Shown: positions 35,236 to 43,194 of the stretch, piece after piece
Layout of the letters: each line of letters begins with the position of its first letter
Numbering within the stretch: the first letter of the stretch is position 1
Assembly: GCF_029623395.1 (NCBI RefSeq)
Contig: NZ_JAPYKK010000001.1
Location: 248,001 to 312,000 of the forward strand
Source of the DNA: Sphingomonas echinoides
Lineage (GTDB): Bacteria; Pseudomonadota; Alphaproteobacteria; Sphingomonadales; Sphingomonadaceae
Reading direction: 5' to 3'
DNA: 64,000 nt
The notes under the pieces: model-generated
Told to the model about the DNA's origin: nothing
Databases searched by the model: none
What the model saw: only the letters and a program-made list of their open reading frames with translations
Program-made: the position numbers and the translations under genes

Positions 35236-35521
35236 CTTGGTCGTCTTCCGCTATCCATTCCAGCATCTTGAGAACCTTGTCGGCGACATAGAGCCGCGCT
35301 CGATCAAGCTTAGGATTCTGGGTTTGCTCGGCAAAAAGCATGAGAGATGATAAAGGGATATCAAAACGCTCAGCATATTTCGTAAGTATATCTAAACTCG
35401 GCTCTTTCCGCTTGCGCTCAATCTCATTGAGATATGATCGGGATATGCCAAGCTGTTCGGCTAAATCCGACTGAGTAAGCCTATGATACAGCCTCAATGT
35501 TTTTAACGCTCGTTCATACAT
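35192..35521 (-). CDS. XRE-family HTH protein of the retron operon
   Basis: A 109-residue protein with a phage-repressor-type helix-turn-helix at about 14-45 (LTQSDLAEQLGISRSYLNEI), then a helical middle and an acidic tail (WIAEDDQDAESEPEK). The ATG at 35521 has GGAG six bases before it; a TTG at 35533 is possible. Its G+C is clearly lower than the surrounding genome. It could repress the operon or be the retron's accessory/effector partner; retrons with HTH partners are a recognised class. Confidence 0.88.
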   Translation of the reverse strand: MYERALKTLRLYHRLTQSDLAEQLGISRSYLNEIERKRKEPSLDILTKYAERFDIPLSSLMLFAEQTQNPKLDRARLYVADKVLKMLEWIAEDDQDAESEPEKQPTHTH

Positions 35522-35561
35522 AACCGTCTCCAACTAGACGTTGGAAGGAATTAAGGGGGAC

Positions 35562-35738
35562 TTACGTAAACATTTCCCCGATCTTCGCGCCCACACGAAT
35601 GATTCCGTAGATTACTCTTAGAATCGCCAACATGGTCGTCCAGGTCTTCGGCTTCAGAAGCGCATCCTTGATAGGATGCGCCTTTCGACTGTCCTCCGCA
35701 CGCTTCTTCTCGGCATCCGGTACGGGTAAAGAACCCAT
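35562..35738 (-). CDS. Small basic protein with amphipathic/membrane helix, retron operon
   Basis: A 58-residue gene that is easy to overlook. ATG at 35738 has AGGAG nine bases before it and the stop is TAA. The N-terminal half is highly charged (DAEKKRAEDSRK), the C-terminal half (about 32-54) is one hydrophobic helix, TWTTMLAILRVIYGIIRVGA, with R41, R48 and K52 along one face. It lies 40 bases before the XRE gene on the same strand. No homologue is recognised; a membrane-acting effector or toxin is a reasonable guess. A second frame over the same bases is Cys/Ser/Gly-rich and looks spurious. Confidence 0.6.
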   Translation of the reverse strand: MGSLPVPDAEKKRAEDSRKAHPIKDALLKPKTWTTMLAILRVIYGIIRVGAKIGEMFT

Positions 35739-35994
35739 AGGTATTCACTCCTGCATACTCGCCTCAGGATTGAGGCCAGCTCCACCGCAGCAGTGACAAC
35801 GAGAGAAGAAGCACCCCCCTAACCCTTCGCGCCCGCTCCACACGGGCGCGCCTTATCGGTGCCGGCGGCGGTCCCCGGGCGGGGTGCCTCCACAAGATCC
35901 GACAAGTAGGAGGACCGGCCGGAGCAGGTCCCGCAGGTGATTGCTCACCCAGAGGTTGAGTGGGATGTTGCCTTTTTCCCGAATGCTGAAGCCG
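35739..35994 (-). ncRNA. Candidate retron msr-msd RNA / structured leader
   Basis: About 250 nt of non-coding DNA upstream of the small gene, on the reverse transcriptase's strand, is full of short stem-loops: GGTGA/TCACC with a 4-nt loop (35936-35949), an 8-bp stem with a 7-nt loop (35828-35850) and GCCTCA/TGAGGC with a 4-nt loop (35761-35776). Another 8-bp hairpin (35660-35681) lies inside the small gene. The 9-mer CGGCTTCAG at 35994-35986 has its exact complement at 35657-35649, which could be the a1/a2 pair. Limits and identity are inferred. Confidence 0.35.
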
Positions 35995-36022
35995 TCCTAA
36001 ACGACGTCAGCGCAATAGTCAA
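35994..36022 (-). promoter_or_regulatory. Putative promoter of the retron operon
   Basis: On the minus strand, TTGACT (36022-36017) and TAGGAC (35999-35994) are separated by 17 bases. The -35 box is good, the -10 box weak. Transcription would start near 35987, close to the 5' end of the candidate a1 sequence. Confidence 0.4.
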
Positions 36023-36026
36023 CACT

Positions 36027-36046
36027 TTGTTCGCTGTCAGCGACAA
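36027..36046. promoter_or_regulatory. Operator-like palindrome upstream of the retron promoter
   Basis: CGCTGTCAGCG is a perfect 5-1-5 palindrome flanked by TTGTT and ACAA (one-base offset). A half-site copy, GTCAGCG, recurs 30 bases away at 36006-36012, on the other side of the -35 box. The pair suits binding by the XRE protein of this operon. Confidence 0.35.
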
Positions 36047-36262
36047 TTGTTCGACTAGCGGCGTCCGTCACTAACCCGGGTCGGAATGACTAACGCCGCC
36101 AGCGTGTGCGATCGGGCAAGGCGCGGGCTAACCGTTTCTTGATCCCGGCCAGTCGAGTTTACTGGCGACACCTCCGCGCCACCCAAACTCACAATATAGC
36201 AACACTCTGGAACACCCCCGCGCGCGGAACGTATCAGCGGGGACTTCCGGGGATTGCAGACC
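36047..36262. other. Intergenic region between the retron island and the DUF2231-like gene
   Basis: No gene found. An ACAATTGT palindrome sits at the left edge (36043-36050), and a hairpin GCCAGT/ACTGGC with a 7-base loop lies at 36148-36166 without a T-run. The right end of the transferred segment probably falls here, but no direct repeat or attachment site could be identified. Confidence 0.4.
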
Positions 36263-36712
36263 ATGCCGCCACACGACCGCCACGCGACCCAGACGGTGCC
36301 GCCCCCGCATCCGATCCACACGCTGCTGGCCGCGTTTCCGCTCGCGTTCTTTACCGCGGCGTTCCTGACCGACCTGACCTACGTCAACACCGCCGAGATG
36401 CAGTGGGCCAATTTCTCGGTGTGGCTCATCACCGGCGGGCTGATCATGGGCGGGTTCGCGGCGGTTGCCGGGATCGTCGATTTCGCGCGCAACCGGCGCG
36501 TTCGCCGGGCGCCGCGGCCGTGGTTCCATAGTCTCCTCAACGTCGCGGTGCTGGGCCTCGCGCTGATCAACGCCTTCATCCACAGCCGGGATGGATGGAC
36601 TTCGGTGATGCCGACCGGGATCATCCTGTCGGCGATCGTCGCGGTGCTCGTGATCGTATCGAGCTGGACCGGCACGACGGTCGCCCATCGCCAATCCACA
36701 GGAGCCGCATGA
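36263..36712 (+). CDS. DUF2231-like membrane protein
   Basis: A 149-residue inner-membrane protein with four hydrophobic segments and the DUF2231-type opening PPHPIHTLLAAFPLAFFTAAFLTDL; a conserved His pair region (PIHT) and RDGW loop are present. DUF2231 proteins often sit beside haem or PQQ-type redox proteins. Here it overlaps the sorbosone-dehydrogenase-like gene (ATGA at 36709). The ATG at 36263 fits GGGGA ten bases upstream better than a TTG at 36254. Confidence 0.82.
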   Translation: MPPHDRHATQTVPPPHPIHTLLAAFPLAFFTAAFLTDLTYVNTAEMQWANFSVWLITGGLIMGGFAAVAGIVDFARNRRVRRAPRPWFHSLLNVAVLGLALINAFIHSRDGWTSVMPTGIILSAIVAVLVIVSSWTGTTVAHRQSTGAA

Positions 36713-38043
36713 TGCGCAGCCTTCCCCCGCTTCTCCTGGGCGCGGCGACGCTCGCGCTGGCGTCGTGCAGCGGTGCCGGCGGGTCGACCGAGAAGCAGAT
36801 CGGTGCCGACCCGCATCTGCCCGCCATCAACCAGTATCTCGTGCCGCCGATGCATGTCGCGCCGGTCGGAAGCTGGGCGGGCGCCGCACCGACGGTCGCG
36901 CCCGGCTTGCAGGTGACCGCGCTCGCGACCGGGCTGCAGCATCCGCGCCAGCCGTACGTCCTGCCCAACGGCGACGTGCTCGTCGTGGAGGCGAACGGCC
37001 CCGGCAGCGAGCCGATCAAGCGGCCCAAGGAAATCATCATGGGTCTGGTGCAGGGCTATGCCGGCGCCGGGGCGAAGGGCGGCAACCGGGTAACGCTGAT
37101 CCGCGATGCCAATGGCGACGGCAAGCCCGAACTGCGCAGCGTGCTGCTCGACCATCTCCATTCGCCATTCGGGATCACGCTGGTCGGGGGTGACCTGTAC
37201 ATCGCCAATACCGATGCGATCATGCGCTATCCTTATGTCACCGGGCAGACCCGGATCACCGCACCGGGCGTAAAGCTGACCGATCTCCCCGGCGGCCCGA
37301 TCGACCACCATTGGACCAAGAGCCTCACCGCCAGCCCCGACGGCAGCAAGCTCTACGTCGGCGTCGGATCGAACAGCAACATTACCGAGAACGGGATCGA
37401 AGCCGAAAAGGGTCGCGCCGCGATCTGGGAAGTCGACCGTGCGACGGGCGCATCGCGCCTGTACGCGACCGGCTTGCGCAACCCCAACGGGCTGACGTTC
37501 AACCCGGCGAGCGGGCAGCTGTGGACGGTCGTCAACGAACGCGACGAGATCGGGCCGGACCTCGTCCCCGACTATATGACGTCGGTGAAGGATGGCGCGT
37601 TCTACGGCTGGCCGTACAGTTACTGGGGCCAGCACGTCGATCCGCGGGTGATGCCGCAGCGGCCCGATCTGGTGAAGGCGGCGATCCGGCCCGATTACGG
37701 GTTGAGCTCGCACGTCGCACCGCTGGGGATGGTGTTCTATGCAGCGAGCGCTTTACCCCGCGGCTATCGGGGCGGCGCGTTCGTTGCGGAGCATGGCAGT
37801 TGGGATCGGGGCAATCTCAACGGCTATAAGGTCGTGTACGTCCCGTTCTCGGGGGGCAAACCCAATGGCAAGTCGCAGGACGTCGTCACCGGGTTCGTCG
37901 GTCCCGATGGCAAGGCGCGCGGGCGTCCGGTCGGGCTAGCGGTCGATTCGCGCGGTGCGCTGCTGATTGCGGACGATCTTGGGAATACGGTTTGGCGGGT
38001 GACCGCGAAGGCTGCGCCGATGGCGACGGCTTCGCTGCGGTAG
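36709..38043 (+). CDS. Lipoprotein PQQ-type sugar dehydrogenase (sorbosone dehydrogenase family)
   Basis: A 444-residue periplasmic lipoprotein (lipobox near LALASC, Cys at about 20) with the six-bladed propeller of soluble glucose/sorbosone dehydrogenases. Typical segments are LQHPRQPYVLPNGDVLVVEA, NGLTFNPASGQLWTVVNERDEIG, YGWPYSYWG and FVAEHGSWDRG. It oxidises an aldose or similar sugar with PQQ and passes electrons to the respiratory chain, perhaps through its membrane partner encoded just before. Substrate unknown. Confidence 0.88.
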   Translation: MMRSLPPLLLGAATLALASCSGAGGSTEKQIGADPHLPAINQYLVPPMHVAPVGSWAGAAPTVAPGLQVTALATGLQHPRQPYVLPNGDVLVVEANGPGSEPIKRPKEIIMGLVQGYAGAGAKGGNRVTLIRDANGDGKPELRSVLLDHLHSPFGITLVGGDLYIANTDAIMRYPYVTGQTRITAPGVKLTDLPGGPIDHHWTKSLTASPDGSKLYVGVGSNSNITENGIEAEKGRAAIWEVDRATGASRLYATGLRNPNGLTFNPASGQLWTVVNERDEIGPDLVPDYMTSVKDGAFYGWPYSYWGQHVDPRVMPQRPDLVKAAIRPDYGLSSHVAPLGMVFYAASALPRGYRGGAFVAEHGSWDRGNLNGYKVVYVPFSGGKPNGKSQDVVTGFVGPDGKARGRPVGLAVDSRGALLIADDLGNTVWRVTAKAAPMATASLR

Positions 38044-38079
38044 GGGTTGGGGGCGTTTAACGGGCCGACCCACCCCCGG

Positions 38080-38100
38080 CCCCTCCCTGTCAGGGAGGGG
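38080..38100. repeat. GC-rich hairpin repeat
   Basis: CCCCTCCCTG T CAGGGAGGGG, a perfect 10-bp hairpin preceded by CCCACCCCCGG. A short relative of the family 1 ends, located after the sugar dehydrogenase gene where it may act as its 3' end. Confidence 0.8.
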
Positions 38101-38215
38101 AGGAAGGAGAGCGTGCTTTGTTGTGGGGATCTCCACCGCACGCCCAGCGCCTACCGCCCTTGCAGCAAGCGCAGTGTCGGTTACCAAGGGGCTTTCCGTG
38201 AAAGGATCGCCCGAT

Positions 38216-39478
38216 ATGTCGCGCCACATCTTGCTTGCCGTGATGCTCGCAGCGATCGCCACGCCCGCCGTTGCGGACCGCTATGACGACCGGGTCGCCA
38301 AGGTCCTGCGCGCGACGCCGCTGATCGACGGGCATAACGACTGGCCCGAGACGCTGCGCGACCGCGAGGGCGAGAAGCGCTGGACGATCGATCTCGCCGC
38401 CGGCCTCGACCGCGTCAGCCCCCGCTACGACACCGATATCGCGCGGCTGCGCATGGGCGGGGTCGGCGGGCAATTCTGGTCGGTCTATGTCGATGCGGCG
38501 CTGCCGGGGCTCGAACAGGTCAAGCAGACGCTCGAACAGATCGACCTCGTCCACCAGATCGTCGCGCGCTATCCCAAGGACTTTGCGATCGCGCGGACTG
38601 CTGCGGACGTCCGCCGGATCCATGCCGCGGGCAAGATCGCGTCGCTGATTGGGGTCGAGGGCGGCGGACAGATCGATGCGAGCTTGTCGGTGCTGCGGGC
38701 CTATCATGCGATGGGTGCGGGCTATCTGACGCTGACGCATTCGCGCACGATCGACTGGGCGGACTCCGCGACCGACGATCCGCGGCATGGCGGGCTGACA
38801 CCGTTCGGCGAGGCGGTGGTCGGCGAGCTCAACCGGCTGGGGATGCTGGTCGATCTGAGCCACGTCAGCGAGGACACGATGCGCGACGCGCTGCGCGTCA
38901 CGAAGGCGCCCGTGATCTTCTCGCATTCGGGTGCGCGCAGCGTGAACGATCATCCGCGCAACGTGTCGGACGACGTGCTGCGGCTGGTCGCGGCGAACGG
39001 CGGCGTGGTGATGGTCGATTTCGCGCCAGTCTATGTGTCCGATGCGTATCGTCGCTGGTCCGCGGAAAAGGCGGCCGAAGCGACCCGGCTCAACGCGCCA
39101 CCGTTCGGCGGATTGTACATCGGGCAGCCCAAGGCGGCAGCGGCGGCGATGGCGGATTGGCTCGCGCAGCATCCGGCCCCCCGCGTCACGCTTGCGCAGG
39201 TCGCGGACCATATCGTGCATGTGGCGAAGGTCGCCGGGGTCGATCACGTCGGGATCGGGTCGGACTTCGACGGCGTGGGGAGCGTCTTGCCCGAGGGGCT
39301 TCGCGACGTATCGACCTACCCGGCGTTACTCGCGGAGCTGATGCGGCGTGGCTGGAGCGACCGCGATGTCGCCAAGCTCGCGAGCGGGAACGTGCTGCGC
39401 GTGATGACTGCGGCGGAGCGGGTGTCGGCGGATATGGCGGGGGCGTTGCCGGCGACCGCTACGATGCCGGCCAAGTAA
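38216..39478 (+). CDS. Exported membrane dipeptidase, peptidase M19
   Basis: A 420-residue zinc dipeptidase with a signal peptide (1-20, ending AVA-D). First zinc site IDGHNDWPE (H40, D42), a bridging Glu in the IGVEGG segment, HSRTIDWADS and later IGSDFDG follow the M19 order. Cleaves dipeptides in the periplasm. The ATG at 38216 follows AAAGGA; the frame is open upstream but without signal logic. Paralogue of the fragment at 2-196. Confidence 0.94.
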   Translation: MSRHILLAVMLAAIATPAVADRYDDRVAKVLRATPLIDGHNDWPETLRDREGEKRWTIDLAAGLDRVSPRYDTDIARLRMGGVGGQFWSVYVDAALPGLEQVKQTLEQIDLVHQIVARYPKDFAIARTAADVRRIHAAGKIASLIGVEGGGQIDASLSVLRAYHAMGAGYLTLTHSRTIDWADSATDDPRHGGLTPFGEAVVGELNRLGMLVDLSHVSEDTMRDALRVTKAPVIFSHSGARSVNDHPRNVSDDVLRLVAANGGVVMVDFAPVYVSDAYRRWSAEKAAEATRLNAPPFGGLYIGQPKAAAAAMADWLAQHPAPRVTLAQVADHIVHVAKVAGVDHVGIGSDFDGVGSVLPEGLRDVSTYPALLAELMRRGWSDRDVAKLASGNVLRVMTAAERVSADMAGALPATATMPAK

Positions 39479-39500
39479 GACCGCGCATCCCTCCCACTAC

Positions 39501-39572
39501 CCGTACGCCCTGAGCGAAGTCGAAGCCTTGCGCGCGGTGCAAAGGCCTTCCGACTGCGCTCAAGGCGAACGG
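39501..39572. repeat. Imperfect inverted repeat, REP-like
   Basis: Left arm CCGTACGCCCTGAGCGAAGT and right arm ending CTGCGCTCAAGGCGAACGG form a 72-base imperfect palindrome between the convergent dipeptidase and CHAP genes. The motif GCCCTGAGCGAAGTCGAAG is a common intergenic repeat in sphingomonads and other proteobacteria (recalled). May serve as a shared 3' end. Confidence 0.75.
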
Positions 39573-39584
39573 TGAAAATTGTTC

Positions 39585-40136
39585 TTAGAAACTGACCGTC
39601 GTCGTGTCGTTCAGCGAAGCGAGCACCATCGGCGGGCGCGGGGCCTGTTCGACCGTGTCGTCGCCGCTGTCATTCAGCGGAGCGTGGTCGGAATAGATGA
39701 AGCCCTTGGTCGGATAGGCCGAGGTGCCGAGATCGCCCTGCGGACCATACCACACCTTGACCATGCTCCAGTCGCCGTTCGGCGATACGTCGACCGCGCG
39801 CACGTCGCGCTCGACGCCACCGCGGCGCGACCAGTTGGCGTGGGTCAGCAGGACTTCGCGCTCGCTGACGACTTCGCTGACCATTGCAACATGGCCCATC
39901 CGCATCCGGCTGGTGGCGGAGAAAGCGAGCACTGCGCCGACCTTGGGGGCGTGACCGCGGGCGTAGTGACCGGCTGCCTGCGACCACCAGGTGTTGGCAT
40001 TGCCGCGGATCTCGATGCCGGAAATCTGCCGCGCATAAGGCGCGCACTGCCAGAACTGCGCCATCGCCGGGGTCGCCATCGTCAGGGCGCACGCTACCAC
40101 CAGCGCAAAACGCGCTGTCAAAGCCTTGAAATTCAT
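39585..40136 (-). CDS. Exported CHAP-domain amidase
   Basis: A 183-residue protein: signal peptide (1-26, ATPAMA-Q) and a CHAP domain with the nucleophile C31 in QCAPYARQISG and the catalytic His H82 in MGHVAMV. CHAP (NlpC/P60-like) enzymes cut peptidoglycan peptides, so this is likely a periplasmic cell-wall amidase. The C-terminal 50 residues are Asp/Pro-rich and not conserved. Confidence 0.88.
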   Translation of the reverse strand: MNFKALTARFALVVACALTMATPAMAQFWQCAPYARQISGIEIRGNANTWWSQAAGHYARGHAPKVGAVLAFSATSRMRMGHVAMVSEVVSEREVLLTHANWSRRGGVERDVRAVDVSPNGDWSMVKVWYGPQGDLGTSAYPTKGFIYSDHAPLNDSGDDTVEQAPRPPMVLASLNDTTTVSF

Positions 40137-40349
40137 GGGACCCCCACGGTCTTGGAAACAGGTCTAGCTCGTCGTTGATCCTGTCAAAGCAGGTCCGGTG
40201 CCGCGTGGAAACCCTTGCTCCCCGATGAACGGAACCTTTTCGGATGAAGCGAGTTGGCCGCGCGATGACTGCCATTTCGGGCATCGCGAAACGCCTGCGA
40301 AACACGATCGCGCTCGCCAAACGGCTGCCGCGCGGCTAGGATTCGCGGC

Positions 40350-40796
40350 ATGAACCGAACCGCTACGGCGTTATGCCTGCTGCTTGCCGCCTGCTCGTCC
40401 GGCGGAGGATTCGGCAACGATGCGGATCTGTACGACACGAACACGACCGCGCCGGCGCCTGGCGTGCAGCCGGTCCAGACCGGCGAAGGCGGCTCCGCCT
40501 TCCAGGCGTGCGCCGGGGTTGGCGAGGTCGTCAATCTGTCGCCTGCCGGAGAGGCGTATCTTCCCTTGCGCGCCGCCCCGTTCGCGGAAGCCGACGAAGT
40601 CGCTCGGCTCGGCGAGGGCACGCGCGTGTTCCGCTGCACCCGCTCGCTCGATCAACGCTGGCAGGGGATCGTCGTGATGCCCGCCGATGGGGGCGATTGC
40701 GGAGTCTCCGCGCCGATTGCGGCGCCGCGCCCCTATGCGGGGCCGTGCAAGTCGGGCTGGGCGCTGACCGGGTTTATCCGACCGATCGCCGGCTAA
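40350..40796 (+). CDS. Lipoprotein with SH3-like domain
   Basis: A 148-residue lipoprotein (lipobox LLAAC, Cys at 15) with a Pro/Thr-rich spacer and an SH3-type region around 60-100, AYLPLRAAPFAEADEVARLGEG, the usual bacterial SH3 opening (LxLRxxP), then a Cys-containing tail ending GWALTGFI. Probably binds peptidoglycan or another envelope partner. It ends overlapping the convergent symporter gene by 4 bases. Confidence 0.75.
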   Translation: MNRTATALCLLLAACSSGGGFGNDADLYDTNTTAPAPGVQPVQTGEGGSAFQACAGVGEVVNLSPAGEAYLPLRAAPFAEADEVARLGEGTRVFRCTRSLDQRWQGIVVMPADGGDCGVSAPIAAPRPYAGPCKSGWALTGFIRPIAG

Positions 40797-42217
40797 TCCC
40801 TCGCCCGCAGCCGCGCGTCATGCTCTGCGCGGCCGAACGGGAAGCGCGCGTAACAGAGCCCCGCCGCGACGTAGAATCCCAGCTCGAGCACGATGAACAC
40901 CAGCGTCAACCGATCGATCGTCGCAACCGGAACCTGCCCCGGTTTCGCGCCGTCCGGAAACGCCGCGAACGCAAGGATCCGCCCGGCAACGAAGATCCCG
41001 AGCCCGCCGACCAGCTTCTGCACGAAGAACCCGCCAGCGAAGAACACGCCCTCGGAGCGCTTGCCGGTGCGCACCTCCGAATCCTCGACCACATCGGACA
41101 GCATCGCCGCCCCGAGAATGAACGCCGACACGCCGCAGGCGGTATTGGCGGCAAAGATCGTCAGCAGCACGGGGAGCAGCAGCGGCGACCCCGGATCCGG
41201 GAACAGCCCTGCGAACCGCAGCAGATAGGGTGCGGTCAGCAACACGCCCGCGCCGAACGACAGCGCCATCGCGCTGCGCGGCTTGTCCCCGCCGCGGGTC
41301 AGGGCGGGGGCGAGGAAGAACGCCCCAAGCGCGCCCGCCATCAGCGCGAGCGACAGGTAATTGTAATCCCCTTGCGCGAAGACCCAGACGAACTGGTACA
41401 TGTACAGCGACAGCGCGAACGAAATGCCCTGCGCAGTATAAGCGAACAGCCCGGCCGCCATCAGCCACAGGAACCCGCGGTTCCACACCGTCCGACCGAA
41501 ATCGCGCAGATGCTCCGCGAACGTCTCGTCCGAGCGCGGGACTTGCGGCAGGCGCGGGATCTCCGGATGCAGCCCGATCGCGGAGACCAGGATCGACGTG
41601 GCCATCACCAGCGCCGAGACCGCCGCCATCCGGGAATAGCCATCCGCGTTGAGCGTCCCCACCGGGTGCGTCGCATCGGGCACGAGGAACACGCCATACG
41701 CCAGCGCGAGCATCGCCAGCCCGCCACCCCAGCCGAACAGATAACGATACGAGAACAACCGCGTCCGCTCGTCATAATCCGCGCTGAGTTCGGGCCCAAG
41801 CGCCGCGCCGGGGATTTCGAACATCGACAGCGCGACCCGCACCAGCAGCGCGCTGCCGAACACGTAGAGCAGCATCGCGTCCTGCCCCCATTCGGGCGGG
41901 TTCCACAGGAGCAGCCAGCCGATCGCGACCGGCAGTGCAGACGCATACATCCACGGATGCCGCCGCCCCCATCGCCCGCGCGTATGATCCGACAGATAGC
42001 CGACGAGCGGATCGACGAACGCCTCGACCACCAGCGCCGCCATGATCGCGAGCCCGACCGATGCGGCGGGCAGGCCGATCACCTGATTGTAGAACAGCAG
42101 CAGGAAGGTGGCGAAGCCATTGTCCTTCACGCCGTACGCGATCGACCCGATCCCGAACGACAGCCGGCTTCTGCGCGACAGCCGCCGCGCAGCGGGCGCG
42201 GCGATCGGGACGCTCAC
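40793..42217 (-). CDS. GPH-family sugar:cation symporter (MFS)
   Basis: A 474-residue transporter with 12 hydrophobic helices and glycoside-pentoside-hexuronide:cation symporter features: YGVKDNGFATFLLLFYNQVIGL at the start, VDPLVGYLSDHTRGRWGRRHPWM after helix 2, and SDVVEDSEVRTGKRSEGVFF in the second half. Cotransports a sugar, glycoside or glucuronide with cation. Start is GTG at 42217, overlapping the upstream SDR stop (GTGA), with GGAGG ten bases before. Confidence 0.9.
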   Translation of the reverse strand: MSVPIAAPAARRLSRRSRLSFGIGSIAYGVKDNGFATFLLLFYNQVIGLPAASVGLAIMAALVVEAFVDPLVGYLSDHTRGRWGRRHPWMYASALPVAIGWLLLWNPPEWGQDAMLLYVFGSALLVRVALSMFEIPGAALGPELSADYDERTRLFSYRYLFGWGGGLAMLALAYGVFLVPDATHPVGTLNADGYSRMAAVSALVMATSILVSAIGLHPEIPRLPQVPRSDETFAEHLRDFGRTVWNRGFLWLMAAGLFAYTAQGISFALSLYMYQFVWVFAQGDYNYLSLALMAGALGAFFLAPALTRGGDKPRSAMALSFGAGVLLTAPYLLRFAGLFPDPGSPLLLPVLLTIFAANTACGVSAFILGAAMLSDVVEDSEVRTGKRSEGVFFAGGFFVQKLVGGLGIFVAGRILAFAAFPDGAKPGQVPVATIDRLTLVFIVLELGFYVAAGLCYARFPFGRAEHDARLRARD

Positions 42218-43047
42218 GAGGCGAACGCCTCCAGTGCCGCAAACATCGAGGGGGCCTTGGGGTCCCAACTGTGCCGCGGGCCGATCGTCAGTCCGCCATC
42301 GACGACGATCCGCGTTCCGGTGACGAACGCCGCATCGTCGCTCGCGAGATAGGCGACCGCCGCCGCGATATCCTCCGACGTGCCCGCGCGCTGGAGCGGT
42401 TGCGCCTGCGCCGCCGCCTGGCCGATCATCCCGTTCGCCAGATCGCGCTTCTCGCCCTGGATGCCGAGCGCGGAGGTGAAGATGTTGGTCGTGATGAACC
42501 CCGGACACACCGCATTCACGCGGATCCGGTGCTGCGCGAGATCGGCGGCGGCGAGCGTCGTCAGGTGCAAGACGCCCGCCTTGGCGACCGAATAAGCGGT
42601 CGGTGCCGCGCCGGTCTGGAGCGCCGCGACCGATGCGGTGTTGACGATCGCCCCGCCCTGCCCGCGCGCGATCATCAGCGGCGCGGCATAGCGGATGCCG
42701 AGTGCGACCGAGCGCAGCAGCAGCGCCTGGGTGCGGTCCCAATCCTCGGGCGAGATCGCGTCGATCGAATCGCGTGACCCGCCCGCGCCCGCATTGTTGA
42801 ACACGACATCGAGCCCGCCCGCGGCATCGGCGGCGTGCATCAGCGCTTCGATATCGCCCGCCTGGAGGACGTCGGTTCGCAGGAAGTGGATTCGCCCGTT
42901 GGATGTGGCGGCAACCTCGGCACCGCCCGCTTCGTCGATGTCGCCGATCCACACCTCGGCGCCTTCCTGCGCCAGCCGAAGCGCGGTTGCGCGGCCGATG
43001 CCCGAGGCTCCGCCGGTGACGACAGCCCGTTTGCCCGCAAAACGCAT
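42214..43047 (-). CDS. Short-chain dehydrogenase/reductase
   Basis: A 277-residue SDR: cofactor motif TGGASGIG at about 12-19, NNAGAGG near 85-91, catalytic YSVAK (Tyr/Lys) near 150 and the PGFITTNIF segment. C-terminal VTGTRIVVDGGLTIGP is the typical oligomer strand. Substrate unknown; translationally coupled to the GPH symporter, so it may act on the imported compound. Shine-Dalgarno AGGAGAGG. Confidence 0.9.
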   Translation of the reverse strand: MRFAGKRAVVTGGASGIGRATALRLAQEGAEVWIGDIDEAGGAEVAATSNGRIHFLRTDVLQAGDIEALMHAADAAGGLDVVFNNAGAGGSRDSIDAISPEDWDRTQALLLRSVALGIRYAAPLMIARGQGGAIVNTASVAALQTGAAPTAYSVAKAGVLHLTTLAAADLAQHRIRVNAVCPGFITTNIFTSALGIQGEKRDLANGMIGQAAAQAQPLQRAGTSEDIAAAVAYLASDDAAFVTGTRIVVDGGLTIGPRHSWDPKAPSMFAALEAFAS

Positions 43048-43194
43048 CTACCTCTCCTATGCTTTTGAACACCTTAGTACGGGGGTTTAGCGGGTCAATG
43101 CGCTACGTTGATGATGATTTTGGAATTTCGGGTTTGCGAGACCCGCCACTTTGGGGCATCGCCGGTGCCACGCTTCAAAGATGCGAGAGGATCC

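Noticed and set aside
35551..35748. 65-residue alternative frame over the small retron gene (GTG at 35748)
   Set aside because: Its Cys/Ser/Gly-rich composition is unnatural, and the other frame has a better start signal, a plausible helix and an in-operon stop.
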